Positions 33,262 to 47,588 are shown, counted from the first letter of the stretch. The stretch is DNA of 64,000 nt from Undaria pinnatifida (GCA_012845835.1 JABAKD010000008.1:5812775-5876774); one strand, 5' to 3'. A program made the numbers and translations. The notes: a model not told the origin generated them from the sequence alone.

Positions 33262-36200
33262 GGCACGGATCCTATACATAGGGACACTTTTGTAAGGCAT
33301 TAAAATAATCGCGCGAAGCGCGAAAAAAAATTGGAGGCGTTTCGGAACATGGAAAAACATCTTAAAAAAAATCGCGCATGCCTCCCTCTCATAAGAACGG
33401 GGCTCACACAACGCTCTTGCGGAGAAATAAGAACTTCGTAATTTTATACTGAAGTTAGTGTGGGGCACACCATTTTCAAAAAAATACGAAATTTAGCCTA
33501 AAAAAAACAAAACCTCGGTTTCTTACCAGAGGACCGGCGGCACAATACTCTAAAAGTAGTACAGGACGTAAGAATGGCAAGCTGATACTTCTGAGGAAGA
33601 CAAGAAATCCTGGAGCTGAAGTTAGTGCAGATGACACCCTCTCCCAAATAAGAAACCCGCAGCCCCAGCCAGGATTCCTGTTTCTAGCTATCAAATAGGT
33701 ACCTGATACTTACTTGTACAAGTAGGTGTAGTGCAGATAGATTATTCTAGTAGGCACAACGCTGTTCATACAGCAGTGGTAGTAAAAATGAATTATTAAT
33801 AGGAAAAAAAGGAAGAAACCGGAATAATTCTGGCCGAGACTGAATTTCTTATTTGAGAAATGGTGAGTTCTACACACTATCTTCGGCACAGCGCGTCTCG
33901 ATTGTCTTCCTTTCCTGGTAAGGTACAAGTATCAGCCCTGCTTTCCTACATCCCTGTTTGCTTTTTTACATTTATGTCGTGCACGACTACCAGTAAAAGT
34001 AGTAGTAGTGCTGTATCACATAATACATATGTATAACGGCAAGCATCACCAACCAGTCGCGCAACGCAGCGATTTTTTCATGCGTTTGTGATACAAATTT
34101 AATGTTGTCGTTGCTATACAACGCGTTTCTTTTGCGTTGAACTCCTTGGTGTGTATCGAATGAATGAAGTAGGGCTTTCGGTGACAATCAATATTCGACT
34201 GGGAAGCGATGCGGGTGGTTCCGCCAAAATAGACGACACGAACGCCACAAAATAATAGGACCCATGCAACTCCAGTTCAACCAAATGAATGGCGATGCTT
34301 TTGAAAAATCTTCCTTCATCCAATATAGACACTTATGTGTCGCGTATTTATTGGCACTGAACCGTTCTTGCCACCCGGCGACATCCAGCACCCCCATCAT
34401 GCCCGGCGAAGGAAGAGAAATATCAGGGGGGTGGAGAATAGCGACGAGTAGGTACCAGGTAATCCCCCCCCCTTCTTCTTTCCCTCTCCCCAGGTATGGA
34501 AAAAAAGGAAAACATGGGAGGGGAAAAACAAAATAAAAAGGGCTCACAATTTTGTCGACAACGGTAGTAGTATCGCTGTTGACCCCCCCCCCCCGAGATG
34601 AAACAGACATTGTCAATCAAACCCAGGGCCACACAAAACCAAACGGCCGGCTCGCAAGCGAAGCAAAAAACATAATAAACTCGTACGGTCTTCATTCTTT
34701 GTAAATTAACAAAAGGCAAACTTGACACGACACTGCAGACGCTAACCTACCACACCAAGATGGGCCGGAGTGCACTTTTCACATTCACACCATGACCACC
34801 TCCGCTTTCCGTCTGATCTAGTTTTTCCCAGTTCTGCAGGCCTCAGGTCGGTGCTTTTCTGGCGGCACATTGCATTGGGACCGCCCCTCCCTCCCACGCG
34901 GGGCAGGGTGAGCCTCCTGGTACGCGCCTTCTTGTCGACTGTAGCCGCGGTGAAAGAAAATCTGAGGGCCCCGGAGTGGGGCCTTGGGCTTCTTGGGCGT
35001 CGGTTGGCGGCGCCAAACTACACAGCCTCATCCCCGCCGCCGCCAAAATCCAACACCTCTGCAGCTGACGCCGACACGCCTGCACCTGCCGCTGCGCCCC
35101 CCCCTTCACTGCCGCCACGAACGCCAACAATACCTGCCCCATACCAACTCCGCGAAACAGCAGGGGAAACAGCGCTACCGACAACACCCGCAATCATAGC
35201 CCCCGTCAGCTTCCTGCATCCTAGCACGCAATGCAGCATGCCGTTGACTAATAGAGATCATCGTATTCTTAACGTTGGCGTGCCCTTTGATTTCATCATA
35301 GTGATTCTGAAGTTGTTGGGAGGTCGACAAGATCAACCGGCCCCTCACCCCGAGCATCAGGTCCCCACAATCTCGGAGAATGGTCGCTTCTCACACCAGT
35401 GTCTGCCACGTCAAGAACAGAGACCCACCCAGGAAACATCGGGCTATCCGGTGACCAGCTGGCCGTGTCGCTTTAGATAATATCAAACTCAAACTGTTCG
35501 TAGCACGCTCCAATCTACTTCGGCAGTCCGCGGTTCTTCGCAGCCATCCCAATATTCCAGCGATAATTGAACTCCAGCAGGATCGAGTGGGCCAGCGCAG
35601 GAGAAGCGCAATAGTAGCCTGCGGAGGAAGCGATGAAAACCCTTTTAAAAAGGACAAACAGTTGCAGCAGGCGGAAAATATTTTGAACAGGTGTGCACGT
35701 CAGGTCCATCATAACGCGAATTACCTGGTTGACCACCAAGCCGAGGAAAAAACTCAACATGTTACAAACACTGCAACAAACGAAACCGTGCGGTATACTT
35801 GACGGCAAATACTATGAGCATCGGGTTATGCCGTGAGGCCAATGAATGGTATGGGTGGAAATGGTTGCTGTACCTGCTAGTGATAGAAAAGTCACGCAAA
35901 ACACACACCAAGCCCCTGTACTGCTGGAACCTCTGACACAGCGACGAGTGGTGATCCACGCTTTACTTTTCCCTGTTGCGTAGTACAGCAGCACGCCGTC
36001 AGGCTTGCTTAGACAACCAGATTCGATATGCTTGCGGAACAGCTTCACGACCTCCAGTGCTTTCGGGCGCAGGAGCATTTATCCCGATTTCGCATCGATC
36101 ACTTCGCAGAACCGATCAATCACTGAACCAAAGCGAGTCAATAATCGTGTCCGCTCGGGCACCAACCGCCGACAATTCCGCAAGAAACACGTCCAGTTCA

Positions 36201-39200
36201 TCTCTGTATACTCTACAACCTATTCCGGTGCCATTTGTTGCGCGTGAAGAGCACTTTCTACCTGCAGTTGAAAGCGAGATCGGCAGGAGCGTAATGGTCA
36301 CGACACATGACCCCAGCACAGGCGTTGTTTTCGACGACAGCTAAAGTCTCTCCGTTATCATTGATCCGAACAACGACACAAGTGACGTCAAAACCACTTG
36401 CCTCCTGGATGGCTTCCAGATTAACGATATAGCAAGCATCTCTCAGCCAAGCCATGGAGGGCTTGAAGGCGCCGTGACTCTTTTTCACCAGGCGCGAGAT
36501 ACGTGGAAGCGCGTGGAAGGTATCCAGGCGAACCTTGAGCATGTGTGGGCCACCCCCCTGATACAGTTGGGCAACAATCAACATGAATTCAGAACACTCG
36601 AACAGAAAAAAATCGTATACAAAGCGCACATTGACGTCGAGCAGATTTCAGAAACAAACGAAACATATTTGCCACCTCTACAGCACTCACGCCGTCCTGG
36701 TCGACATTGCCACCGATCTCGTCTCCGGCTCCTAGGTCGCAAGCGCGGTCGTGACCAACATCAAAGTCATAACCGTCGCCACCGTCTTCTTCGCCCTCGT
36801 CCGAGTCCGCATCATCTAAAAAGAAAAACACCAACGAAAAAGTTTTGTTTGTTTGGCGAATAATACAAACGTCAGCAAGAAAATGAGGAACGCCAATGCG
36901 GGCAGGGCGTCACACAACTCGGCTCAATTTGTTCCTAGGACGGGGTAAGGCCTTACCTAGCGAGCCCAGCACGTGGCAAGGTGCTTCGGTAGCGAAGAAG
37001 TCGGCGTCATCATTGTAAGCGGCACTTGCATTCGGGTTCGGCGACGGTGCTGGTGTCGCAGGGGGGGCTGTCCAATCGGCCGCAACGCGAACATGGGCAA
37101 CGTCCCACAGAACAAGGCTGTCACCGCCGCCGCAGATTTCCTTCATCGTCACACGACCCACACCCGCGAAGAAAGGTGCCTCCTTGTGTGCTGCGTACGT
37201 AGCAGGCTTGACCGCGTCGCTCACTTTGACTACGACGCCCTTCTGGCCGCAAGATTGACGTCATTGAGGACGCCACCGAAGCAAGGATCCAGCGGTAGTC
37301 TCATGGTCCTGTACGTTCCCAACACCAACACAACTGGCATGGTTGTTGCTGTGGAGTCGCACCTAGAGTTCCATCGTAAAATAGACCAGGTTTGGGGGAT
37401 GTTGCCAGGTTTAGTCGCTTGTGATGCGGATGTGCAGTGCATGTTGTTGGTTCAGATGGTGCAAGAAATAAGGTCTCGATGAATATGTTACAAAACCTCC
37501 CAATCGCATCTGTGTTCCCGGCGGCAAAATGGTCGGAACCGGCCCGCGTATGGGATCCTTCAATATCTCCATCTCCACGTAAACGAGAACGGACGTGTAA
37601 GCATCCAAGCAGGCATACTCTACCCGTGACGGCACCATAAGGATTTTAAAAGGCAGGCATCATTAACATTCCACCTATCAGCAGATTCAAGAGAATGGCG
37701 CCAACAATCAAGCTGGCAACAAAAAACGTTCGATAACCTACAACGAGCGTTAATAGGACACGCGCATAGCTAACTAGAGTAGTATCACCAGTTGGGCGTT
37801 GAGGGGAGAACTCCGGCGAGACAAGCGGGAAGTGGGGTACGTGGGCAACTCTTTCCCAAGGAAACTAGACACTATACCCGCCAGCGAAAAAGATGGCGTT
37901 TGCACCCAACAAGCTTTCGCGTGAGTCAGCGCGTCCACAGTGTTCGCGGCTTTGGCCTCATCCAAATACGTCGCGTCTGACTTGGTGTTGACGCCAAGTC
38001 TACCATCATGTCCTGGTACCAAATCACGCTGGTTTTTCACCTTGGGAAACGCAAGCGAGAATTTTCGAATTGAATACGCCTATTAAATAGTGCCAGCTGC
38101 GAACTGCCGAACCAAGAAAACACGACCGCCACAATTGTACCAGGTGCCAGTTATCATGTACCAGTCATCATATGCTCAGAGCTATACATCACGTGTACGA
38201 GTGTACAAGCTGCGACAGCAAACAAGCTTCAGCAGAAGCAATAGCTTCAAAATAGATGGGATAATTAGCCAGGCTGTTACTTACACAAAAATAAGAAACT
38301 CGGGATACGTTATACTGAATTTAATGTACAATAAGGTAGTGTGCACCCTCTCCCAAATAAGAAAGCCAGCCTAGGTCACTATTTATGTACCTGGTATCTT
38401 TTAGATGTCCTGTACTACGTACTGCATCTGGTATCTGGCACGCGATTAAATCAGAGGCCAGATATGGTATATGCTACGTACCAGATATGATACCTGGTAC
38501 CTGGTAGGTTCGAGTACAACCAGCAGCGCACAAGCAGCAGGAGCAGTAGCCTACAATGACCTGGACGACTCGTACCTCGTATCCAAATAACATTGCCGCA
38601 GACCGACTGCTGATGTACAGCAGTACAGGGCACGTAAAAATTAACCTGGTAATAAGAAAGCCAGGGTGATATTTAGCTACCGGAATAAGAAACTCGTTGG
38701 TCAATATACTGAAGTTACCTGTGAGAACAAACCCTCTGCCAAATACGAAAGCCAACCTACAGCTGTAGGTCAGTATTTCCGTGCCTTATGATATACCTGG
38801 TACAGCAGTACTACAGGCGTACAAGACACTTATCTGTAATATTAAAGGTGCAGTAATAATAAAGCCAAGTTGATATTTTCAGGGAAATAAGAAGCTCGGG
38901 AGCTGTTGTACTGAAGTCAGTGTAGAACGTATCCCCTCACAATTAAGAAAGCCAGCCTACCGCAGGTACCAAGTATGTATGGTTCTTATCTGGTATCCTG
39001 TACTGCTTGACCATGGCACCAGGTACCAGGTATAAGAGTACAGCAGCAGGTAACAAACAGAAGTCTACGATAGAACCACTCACATCCGGCCTTGTGTAGC
39101 GTAGGTATAGGGCTGTAAGGGAAGTACCCCATCCGCTTGCTCCCCCCCTTGAAGTGCTTTCTGCTGGCTTTGGCAGAATGGTGCTCGTGATATCGATGAA

Positions 39201-39799
39201 TCGACGATGCCCTGGTTCGATGCTGTCAAAGTAGATGAAGCTGCACTTTGTTGTGGTTCGCTCTCCCGAGCGGATCCATCACCGCTGCCTTCACCGCTAC
39301 TTCCATCGCTGCCTCCACCGTCACGACCTCCGCCGCTGCTGCCTCCAATGCCCACACCGCTGCCTCCGCCATCACTACCGACCTCGTCGCATCGACACAT
39401 GGCAGGCTCCAAGAAACGAAACTAGTCACACCACAACCGCTGCTACAGGGAGGCAGGCTCCTTGGCTCGAGACCACGGAAACAAGCCTGGTGATCGTAGG
39501 CTAGGAGAACCGCAATTAGACATACTAAAGCGTACATAGCCGCCACACCAGCATGGTGCTGAGGAGCCGGCTGTGGTGCCGGTTGCCTGGTGTCCGCGCT
39601 GCGCGCGGTCTCTCTCTTCTCTCCCTGAGAGACGCGGCGCGATCACAGCGCGGAGCTCGGTGCAATCATCGCCAATCATAATTGTATATCCTTACAAAAT
39701 CCTTACAAAACTGGTGTTTCATTTGTTGAATTTGCTGCCTATAAGCCAATCATATCGCTGGATCCTTACAAAAAATTCCCCAGGTATAGGCGCCGTGCC
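33262..39799 (-). mobile_element. Nested DNA element, unit 2
   Basis: The unit is 6,538 bp, with the same ends as unit 1. It is separated from unit 1 by GAATTT (33256-33261). The only private change I noticed is T at 34534, where units 1 and 3 have C. Otherwise it follows unit 3. Confidence 0.82.
35175..38040 (-). CDS. Transposase-like gene, copy in unit 2
   Basis: This is the same gene as in unit 1, shifted by 6,544 bp. Main exons are 37242-36957, 36815-36691 and 36557-36262, with identical splice sites and frames. No change noticed in this unit falls in these exons. The one private base change (34534) lies in the downstream C/A-rich part, outside the supported exons. Which copy, if any, is expressed cannot be told from sequence. 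Confidence 0.55.
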
Positions 39800-39805
39800 G
39801 AATTT

Positions 39806-42800
39806 GGCACGGATCCTATACATAGGGACACTTTTGTAAGGCATTAAAATAATCGCGCGAAGCGCGAAAAAAAATTGGAGGCGTTTCGGAACATGGAAAA
39901 ACATCTTAAAAAAAATCGCGCATGCCTCCCTCTCATAAGAACGGGGCTCACACAACGCTCTTGCGGAGAAATAAGAACTTCGTAATTTTATACTGAAGTT
40001 AGTGTGGGGCACACCATTTTCAAAAAAATACGAAATTTAGCCTAAAAAAAACAAAACCTCGGTTTCTTACCAGAGGACCGGCGGCACAATACTCTAAAAG
40101 TAGTACAGGACGTAAGAATGGCAAGCTGATACTTCTGAGGAAGACAAGAAATCCTGGAGCTGAAGTTAGTGCAGATGACACCCTCTCCCAAATAAGAAAC
40201 CCGCAGCCCCAGCCAGGATTCCTGTTTCTAGCTATCAAATAGGTACCTGATACTTACTTGTACAAGTAGGTGTAGTGCAGATAGATTATTCTAGTAGGCA
40301 CAACGCTGTTCATACAGCAGTGGTAGTAAAAATGAATTATTAATAGGAAAAAAAGGAAGAAACCGGAATAATTCTGGCCGAGACTGAATTTCTTATTTGA
40401 GAAATGGTGAGTTCTACACACTATCTTCGGCACAGCGCGTCTCGATTGTCTTCCTTTCCTGGTAAGGTACAAGTATCAGCCCTGCTTTCCTACATCCCTG
40501 TTTGCTTTTTTACATTTATGTCGTGCACGACTACCAGTAAAAGTAGTAGTAGTGCTGTATCACATAATACATATGTATAACGGCAAGCATCACCAACCAG
40601 TCGCGCAACGCAGCGATTTTTTCATGCGTTTGTGATACAAATTTAATGTTGTCGTTGCTATACAACGCGTTTCTTTTGCGTTGAACTCCTTGGTGTGTAT
40701 CGAATGAATGAAGTAGGGCTTTCGGTGACAATCAATATTCGACTGGGAAGCGATGCGGGTGGTTCCGCCAAAATAGACGACACGAACGCCACAAAATAAT
40801 AGGACCCATGCAACTCCAGTTCAACCAAATGAATGGCGATGCTTTTGAAAAATCTTCCTTCATCCAATATAGACACTTATGTGTCGCGTATTTATTGGCA
40901 CTGAACCGTTCTTGCCACCCGGCGACATCCAGCACCCCCATCATGCCCGGCGAAGGAAGAGAAATATCAGGGGGGTGGAGAATAGCGACGAGTAGGTACC
41001 AGGTAATCCCCCCCCCTTCTTCTTTCCCTCTCCCCAGGTATGGAAAAAAAGGAAAACATGGGAGGGGAAAAACAAAACAAAAAGGGCTCACAATTTTGTC
41101 GACAACGGTAGTAGTATCGCTGTTGACCCCCCCCCCCCGAGATGAAACAGACATTGTCAATCAAACCCAGGGCCACACAAAACCAAACGGCCGGCTCGCA
41201 AGCGAAGCAAAAAACATAATAAACTCGTACGGTCTTCATTCTTTGTAAATTAACAAAAGGCAAACTTGACACGACACTGCAGACGCTAACCTACCACACC
41301 AAGATGGGCCGGAGTGCACTTTTCACATTCACACCATGACCACCTCCGCTTTCCGTCTGATCTAGTTTTTCCCAGTTCTGCAGGCCTCAGGTCGGTGCTT
41401 TTCTGGCGGCACATTGCATTGGGACCGCCCCTCCCTCCCACGCGGGGCAGGGTGAGCCTCCTGGTACGCGCCTTCTTGTCGACTGTAGCCGCGGTGAAAG
41501 AAAATCTGAGGGCCCCGGAGTGGGGCCTTGGGCTTCTTGGGCGTCGGTTGGCGGCGCCAAACTACACAGCCTCATCCCCGCCGCCGCCAAAATCCAACAC
41601 CTCTGCAGCTGACGCCGACACGCCTGCACCTGCCGCTGCGCCCCCCCCTTCACTGCCGCCACGAACGCCAACAATACCTGCCCCATACCAACTCCGCGAA
41701 ACAGCAGGGGAAACAGCGCTACCGACAACACCCGCAATCATAGCCCCCGTCAGCTTCCTGCATCCTAGCACGCAATGCAGCATGCCGTTGACTAATAGAG
41801 ATCATCGTATTCTTAACGTTGGCGTGCCCTTTGATTTCATCATAGTGATTCTGAAGTTGTTGGGAGGTCGACAAGATCAACCGGCCCCTCACCCCGAGCA
41901 TCAGGTCCCCACAATCTCGGAGAATGGTCGCTTCTCACACCAGTGTCTGCCACGTCAAGAACAGAGACCCACCCAGGAAACATCGGGCTATCCGGTGACC
42001 AGCTGGCCGTGTCGCTTTAGATAATATCAAACTCAAACTGTTCGTAGCACGCTCCAATCTACTTCGGCAGTCCGCGGTTCTTCGCAGCCATCCCAATATT
42101 CCAGCGATAATTGAACTCCAGCAGGATCGAGTGGGCCAGCGCAGGAGAAGCGCAATAGTAGCCTGCGGAGGAAGCGATGAAAACCCTTTTAAAAAGGACA
42201 AACAGTTGCAGCAGGCGGAAAATATTTTGAACAGGTGTGCACGTCAGGTCCATCATAACGCGAATTACCTGGTTGACCACCAAGCCGAGGAAAAAACTCA
42301 ACATGTTACAAACACTGCAACAAACGAAACCGTGCGGTATACTTGACGGCAAATACTATGAGCATCGGGTTATGCCGTGAGGCCAATGAATGGTATGGGT
42401 GGAAATGGTTGCTGTACCTGCTAGTGATAGAAAAGTCACGCAAAACACACACCAAGCCCCTGTACTGCTGGAACCTCTGACACAGCGACGAGTGGTGATC
42501 CACGCTTTACTTTTCCCTGTTGCGTAGTACAGCAGCACGCCGTCAGGCTTGCTTAGACAACCAGATTCGATATGCTTGCGGAACAGCTTCACGACCTCCA
42601 GTGCTTTCGGGCGCAGGAGCATTTATCCCGATTTCGCATCGATCACTTCGCAGAACCGATCAATCACTGAACCAAAGCGAGTCAATAATCGTGTCCGCTC
42701 GGGCACCAACCGCCGACAATTCCGCAAGAAACACGTCCAGTTCATCTCTGTATACTCTACAACCTATTCCGGTGCCATTTGTTGCGCGTGAAGAGCACTT

Positions 42801-45800
42801 TCTACCTGCAGTTGAAAGCGAGATCGGCAGGAGCGTAATGGTCACGACACATGACCCCAGCACAGGCGTTGTTTTCGACGACAGCTAAAGTCTCTCCGTT
42901 ATCATTGATCCGAACAACGACACAAGTGACGTCAAAACCACTTGCCTCCTGGATGGCTTCCAGATTAACGATATAGCAAGCATCTCTCAGCCAAGCCATG
43001 GAGGGCTTGAAGGCGCCGTGACTCTTTTTCACCAGGCGCGAGATACGTGGAAGCGCGTGGAAGGTATCCAGGCGAACCTTGAGCATGTGTGGGCCACCCC
43101 CCTGATACAGTTGGGCAACAATCAACATGAATTCAGAACACTCGAACAGAAAAAAATCGTATACAAAGCGCACATTGACGTCGAGCAGATTTCAGAAACA
43201 AACGAAACATATTTGCCACCTCTACAGCACTCACGCCGTCCTGGTCGACATTGCCACCGATCTCGTCTCCGGCTCCTAGGTCGCAAGCGCGGTCGTGACC
43301 AACATCAAAGTCATAACCGTCGCCACCGTCTTCTTCGCCCTCGTCCGAGTCCGCATCATCTAAAAAGAAAAACACCAACGAAAAAGTTTTGTTTGTTTGG
43401 CGAATAATACAAACGTCAGCAAGAAAATGAGGAACGCCAATGCGGGCAGGGCGTCACACAACTCGGCTCAATTTGTTCCTAGGACGGGGTAAGGCCTTAC
43501 CTAGCGAGCCCAGCACGTGGCAAGGTGCTTCGGTAGCGAAGAAGTCGGCGTCATCATTGTAAGCGGCACTTGCATTCGGGTTCGGCGACGGTGCTGGTGT
43601 CGCAGGGGGGGCTGTCCAATCGGCCGCAACGCGAACATGGGCAACGTCCCACAGAACAAGGCTGTCACCGCCGCCGCAGATTTCCTTCATCGTCACACGA
43701 CCCACACCCGCGAAGAAAGGTGCCTCCTTGTGTGCTGCGTACGTAGCAGGCTTGACCGCGTCGCTCACTTTGACTACGACGCCCTTCTGGCCGCAAGATT
43801 GACGTCATTGAGGACGCCACCGAAGCAAGGATCCAGCGGTAGTCTCATGGTCCTGTACGTTCCCAACACCAACACAACTGGCATGGTTGTTGCTGTGGAG
43901 TCGCACCTAGAGTTCCATCGTAAAATAGACCAGGTTTGGGGGATGTTGCCAGGTTTAGTCGCTTGTGATGCGGATGTGCAGTGCATGTTGTTGGTTCAGA
44001 TGGTGCAAGAAATAAGGTCTCGATGAATATGTTACAAAACCTCCCAATCGCATCTGTGTTCCCGGCGGCAAAATGGTCGGAACCGGCCCGCGTATGGGAT
44101 CCTTCAATATCTCCATCTCCACGTAAACGAGAACGGACGTGTAAGCATCCAAGCAGGCATACTCTACCCGTGACGGCACCATAAGGATTTTAAAAGGCAG
44201 GCATCATTAACATTCCACCTATCAGCAGATTCAAGAGAATGGCGCCAACAATCAAGCTGGCAACAAAAAACGTTCGATAACCTACAACGAGCGTTAATAG
44301 GACACGCGCATAGCTAACTAGAGTAGTATCACCAGTTGGGCGTTGAGGGGAGAACTCCGGCGAGACAAGCGGGAAGTGGGGTACGTGGGCAACTCTTTCC
44401 CAAGGAAACTAGACACTATACCCGCCAGCGAAAAAGATGGCGTTTGCACCCAACAAGCTTTCGCGTGAGTCAGCGCGTCCACAGTGTTCGCGGCTTTGGC
44501 CTCATCCAAATACGTCGCGTCTGACTTGGTGTTGACGCCAAGTCTACCATCATGTCCTGGTACCAAATCACGCTGGTTTTTCACCTTGGGAAACGCAAGC
44601 GAGAATTTTCGAATTGAATACGCCTATTAAATAGTGCCAGCTGCGAACTGCCGAACCAAGAAAACACGACCGCCACAATTGTACCAGGTGCCAGTTATCA
44701 TGTACCAGTCATCATATGCTCAGAGCTATACATCACGTGTACGAGTGTACAAGCTGCGACAGCAAACAAGCTTCAGCAGAAGCAATAGCTTCAAAATAGA
44801 TGGGATAATTAGCCAGGCTGTTACTTACACAAAAATAAGAAACTCGGGATACGTTATACTGAATTTAATGTACAATAAGGTAGTGTGCACCCTCTCCCAA
44901 ATAAGAAAGCCAGCCTAGGTCACTATTTATGTACCTGGTATCTTTTAGATGTCCTGTACTACGTACTGCATCTGGTATCTGGCACGCGATTAAATCAGAG
45001 GCCAGATATGGTATATGCTACGTACCAGATATGATACCTGGTACCTGGTAGGTTCGAGTACAACCAGCAGCGCACAAGCAGCAGGAGCAGTAGCCTACAA
45101 TGACCTGGACGACTCGTACCTCGTATCCAAATAACATTGCCGCAGACCGACTGCTGATGTACAGCAGTACAGGGCACGTAAAAATTAACCTGGTAATAAG
45201 AAAGCCAGGGTGATATTTAGCTACCGGAATAAGAAACTCGTTGGTCAATATACTGAAGTTACCTGTGAGAACAAACCCTCTGCCAAATACGAAAGCCAAC
45301 CTACAGCTGTAGGTCAGTATTTCCGTGCCTTATGATATACCTGGTACAGCAGTACTACAGGCGTACAAGACACTTATCTGTAATATTAAAGGTGCAGTAA
45401 TAATAAAGCCAAGTTGATATTTTCAGGGAAATAAGAAGCTCGGGAGCTGTTGTACTGAAGTCAGTGTAGAACGTATCCCCTCACAATTAAGAAAGCCAGC
45501 CTACCGCAGGTACCAAGTATGTATGGTTCTTATCTGGTATCCTGTACTGCTTGACCATGGCACCAGGTACCAGGTATAAGAGTACAGCAGCAGGTAACAA
45601 ACAGAAGTCTACGATAGAACCACTCACATCCGGCCTTGTGTAGCGTAGGTATAGGGCTGTAAGGGAAGTACCCCATCCGCTTGCTCCCCCCCTTGAAGTG
45701 CTTTCTGCTGGCTTTGGCAGAATGGTGCTCGTGATATCGATGAATCGACGATGCCCTGGTTCGATGCTGTCAAAGTAGATGAAGCTGCACTTTGTTGTGG

Positions 45801-46343
45801 TTCGCTCTCCCGAGCGGATCCATCACCGCTGCCTTCACCGCTACTTCCATCGCTGCCTCCACCGTCACGACCTCCGCCGCTGCTGCCTCCAATGCCCACA
45901 CCGCTGCCTCCGCCATCACTACCGACCTCGTCGCATCGACACATGGCAGGCTCCAAGAAACGAAACTAGTCACACCACAACCGCTGCTACAGGGAGGCAG
46001 GCTCCTTGGCTCGAGACCACGGAAACAAGCCTGGTGATCGTAGGCTAGGAGAACCGCAATTAGACATACTAAAGCGTACATAGCCGCCACACCAGCATGG
46101 TGCTGAGGAGCCGGCTGTGGTGCCGGTTGCCTGGTGTCCGCGCTGCGCGCGGTCTCTCTCTTCTCTCCCTGAGAGACGCGGCGCGATCACAGCGCGGAGC
46201 TCGGTGCAATCATCGCCAATCATAATTGTATATCCTTACAAAATCCTTACAAAACTGGTGTTTCATTTGTTGAATTTGCTGCCTATAAGCCAATCATATC
46301 GCTGGATCCTTACAAAAAATTCCCCAGGTATAGGCGCCGTGCC
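39806..46343 (-). mobile_element. Nested DNA element, unit 3
   Basis: The unit is 6,538 bp, with the same ends. It is separated from unit 2 by GAATTT (39800-39805) and followed by GAATTTCC (46344-46351), which repeats the left flank of unit 1. It appears to hold the consensus state at every difference noticed. Confidence 0.82.
41719..44584 (-). CDS. Transposase-like gene, copy in unit 3
   Basis: This is the same gene shifted by 13,088 bp from unit 1. Main exons are 43786-43501, 43359-43235 and 43101-42806. It is identical to units 1 and 2 over these exons as far as I could compare. Three intact, almost identical copies with open frames and conserved splice sites suggest very recent amplification. 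Confidence 0.55.
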
Positions 46344-46351
46344 GAATTTCC

Positions 46352-47580
46352 CAAATTTCCTCTTTTTTTTCCAGGATTTCCATGAAAAAACGGCTGCATT
46401 ATTATCGAGCGCGGGGTTGTTTGTCTTTTTTTTTCCTGATTTTTGAAAGCCGAGCCATAAAGCAAGACCGCCACCACCCACACCAGCAGTCACGCGCGTC
46501 GTCACACAGCAAGCATGAACGACATCCCGGAAGACCGCAGAGGAATTGCCCCAGGCCAAGCAGATTCTTGCAATCCGGCGACAGCAGCGACGGAAGGACG
46601 ACGGGCCCAGTGCGAACGAAGTTGCCTGGATTTTCAAGGGGAAGCACTTGTGTAGATGTGGCGTCAATCACCGAGGCCACAGACAGCATCAGCCCCACGA
46701 ACACTTCGATGGGACACCAAACACAGGGGAAGGAGGCAGCTGCTGAATGCCAGGGTAGGTGTTTGGACGCCGGTGCTGAGAGCGTGGGGCTCCGGGACAG
46801 CAGCAGCAGCAGCAACAACAGCTGATGGTGATGAAGGTGAGGATCAAGTCCATACAAGTTCGAACATTTTCATATGTTGCAGGTAGCTTGTTCGTCGTAC
46901 GAGTTCGTACATTTTTGAATTTTGAATTTTGAACATACTCTACAGCAGTAGTCTACACGAAATCGTAAATTTTTGATCTTGCACGTACAGCAAGATATAT
47001 AGAGCTGTGATGTGTGAGTGGGCACACAAATTACAGCTGTATTTGTATGGACATCATCGTGAAGTACGCGAGAGCAGGTAAGAAACTCCTATTTGGGCTC
47101 AGGCTCGCGGCTTATTGTGATCTCAACGTTGAGCGTAGGATTTTAAGGGCTACGATGTATCATATACTAGGTAGTGTTTACGGTGGCGTTCCTGCCTGAG
47201 CACAAACGCTTAGCCGTAATTTCTTATTAAACAAAGCTCTTTCTTAAAATATTAACTCCCAAGTTCTTGACGTAAGTCGCGTACAGTATACCAGGTACCA
47301 GTATACAGCAGTACTGTATACTAGGTACATATGGGTATACGCAGCACATTATACAGTATATACACTGCTATGTGTATAGTCTACCACTATATAATTGGGT
47401 ACTGCTGTAGTCATCGGTTAGCGCTCCTTCCGCTTAACATTGTCGTATGGATGCGCAGTATACATTGCCAGGTGGTATTATATTTCTGGTGGTGTGTTGC
47501 ACTGGTCCAGTCTGCCAGTATACGCTTCCAGTTCTGATGCAGTCCAGCATACTGCTTCATAGCGCAGTTTTTTTATCTCT
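46352..47580. other. Harbinger interior right of the nested array
   Basis: A plus-strand frame at 46546-46746 encodes a basic 66-residue peptide (AKQILAIRRQQRRKDD, then VAWIFKGKHLCRCG). It overlaps other open frames and has no clear splice partners. PIF/Harbinger elements often carry a second, Myb-like gene; this peptide does not show a convincing Myb domain, so I leave it open. The rest is AT-rich with GTACCAGGTACC-like motifs. Confidence 0.3.
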
Positions 47581-47588
47581 ACTGTTTC

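Noticed and set aside
26717-46343. Tandem duplication of an ordinary host gene
   Set aside because: The unit ends are inverted repeats of each other and the array is flanked by a direct repeat, which fits a transposon better than host gene duplication.
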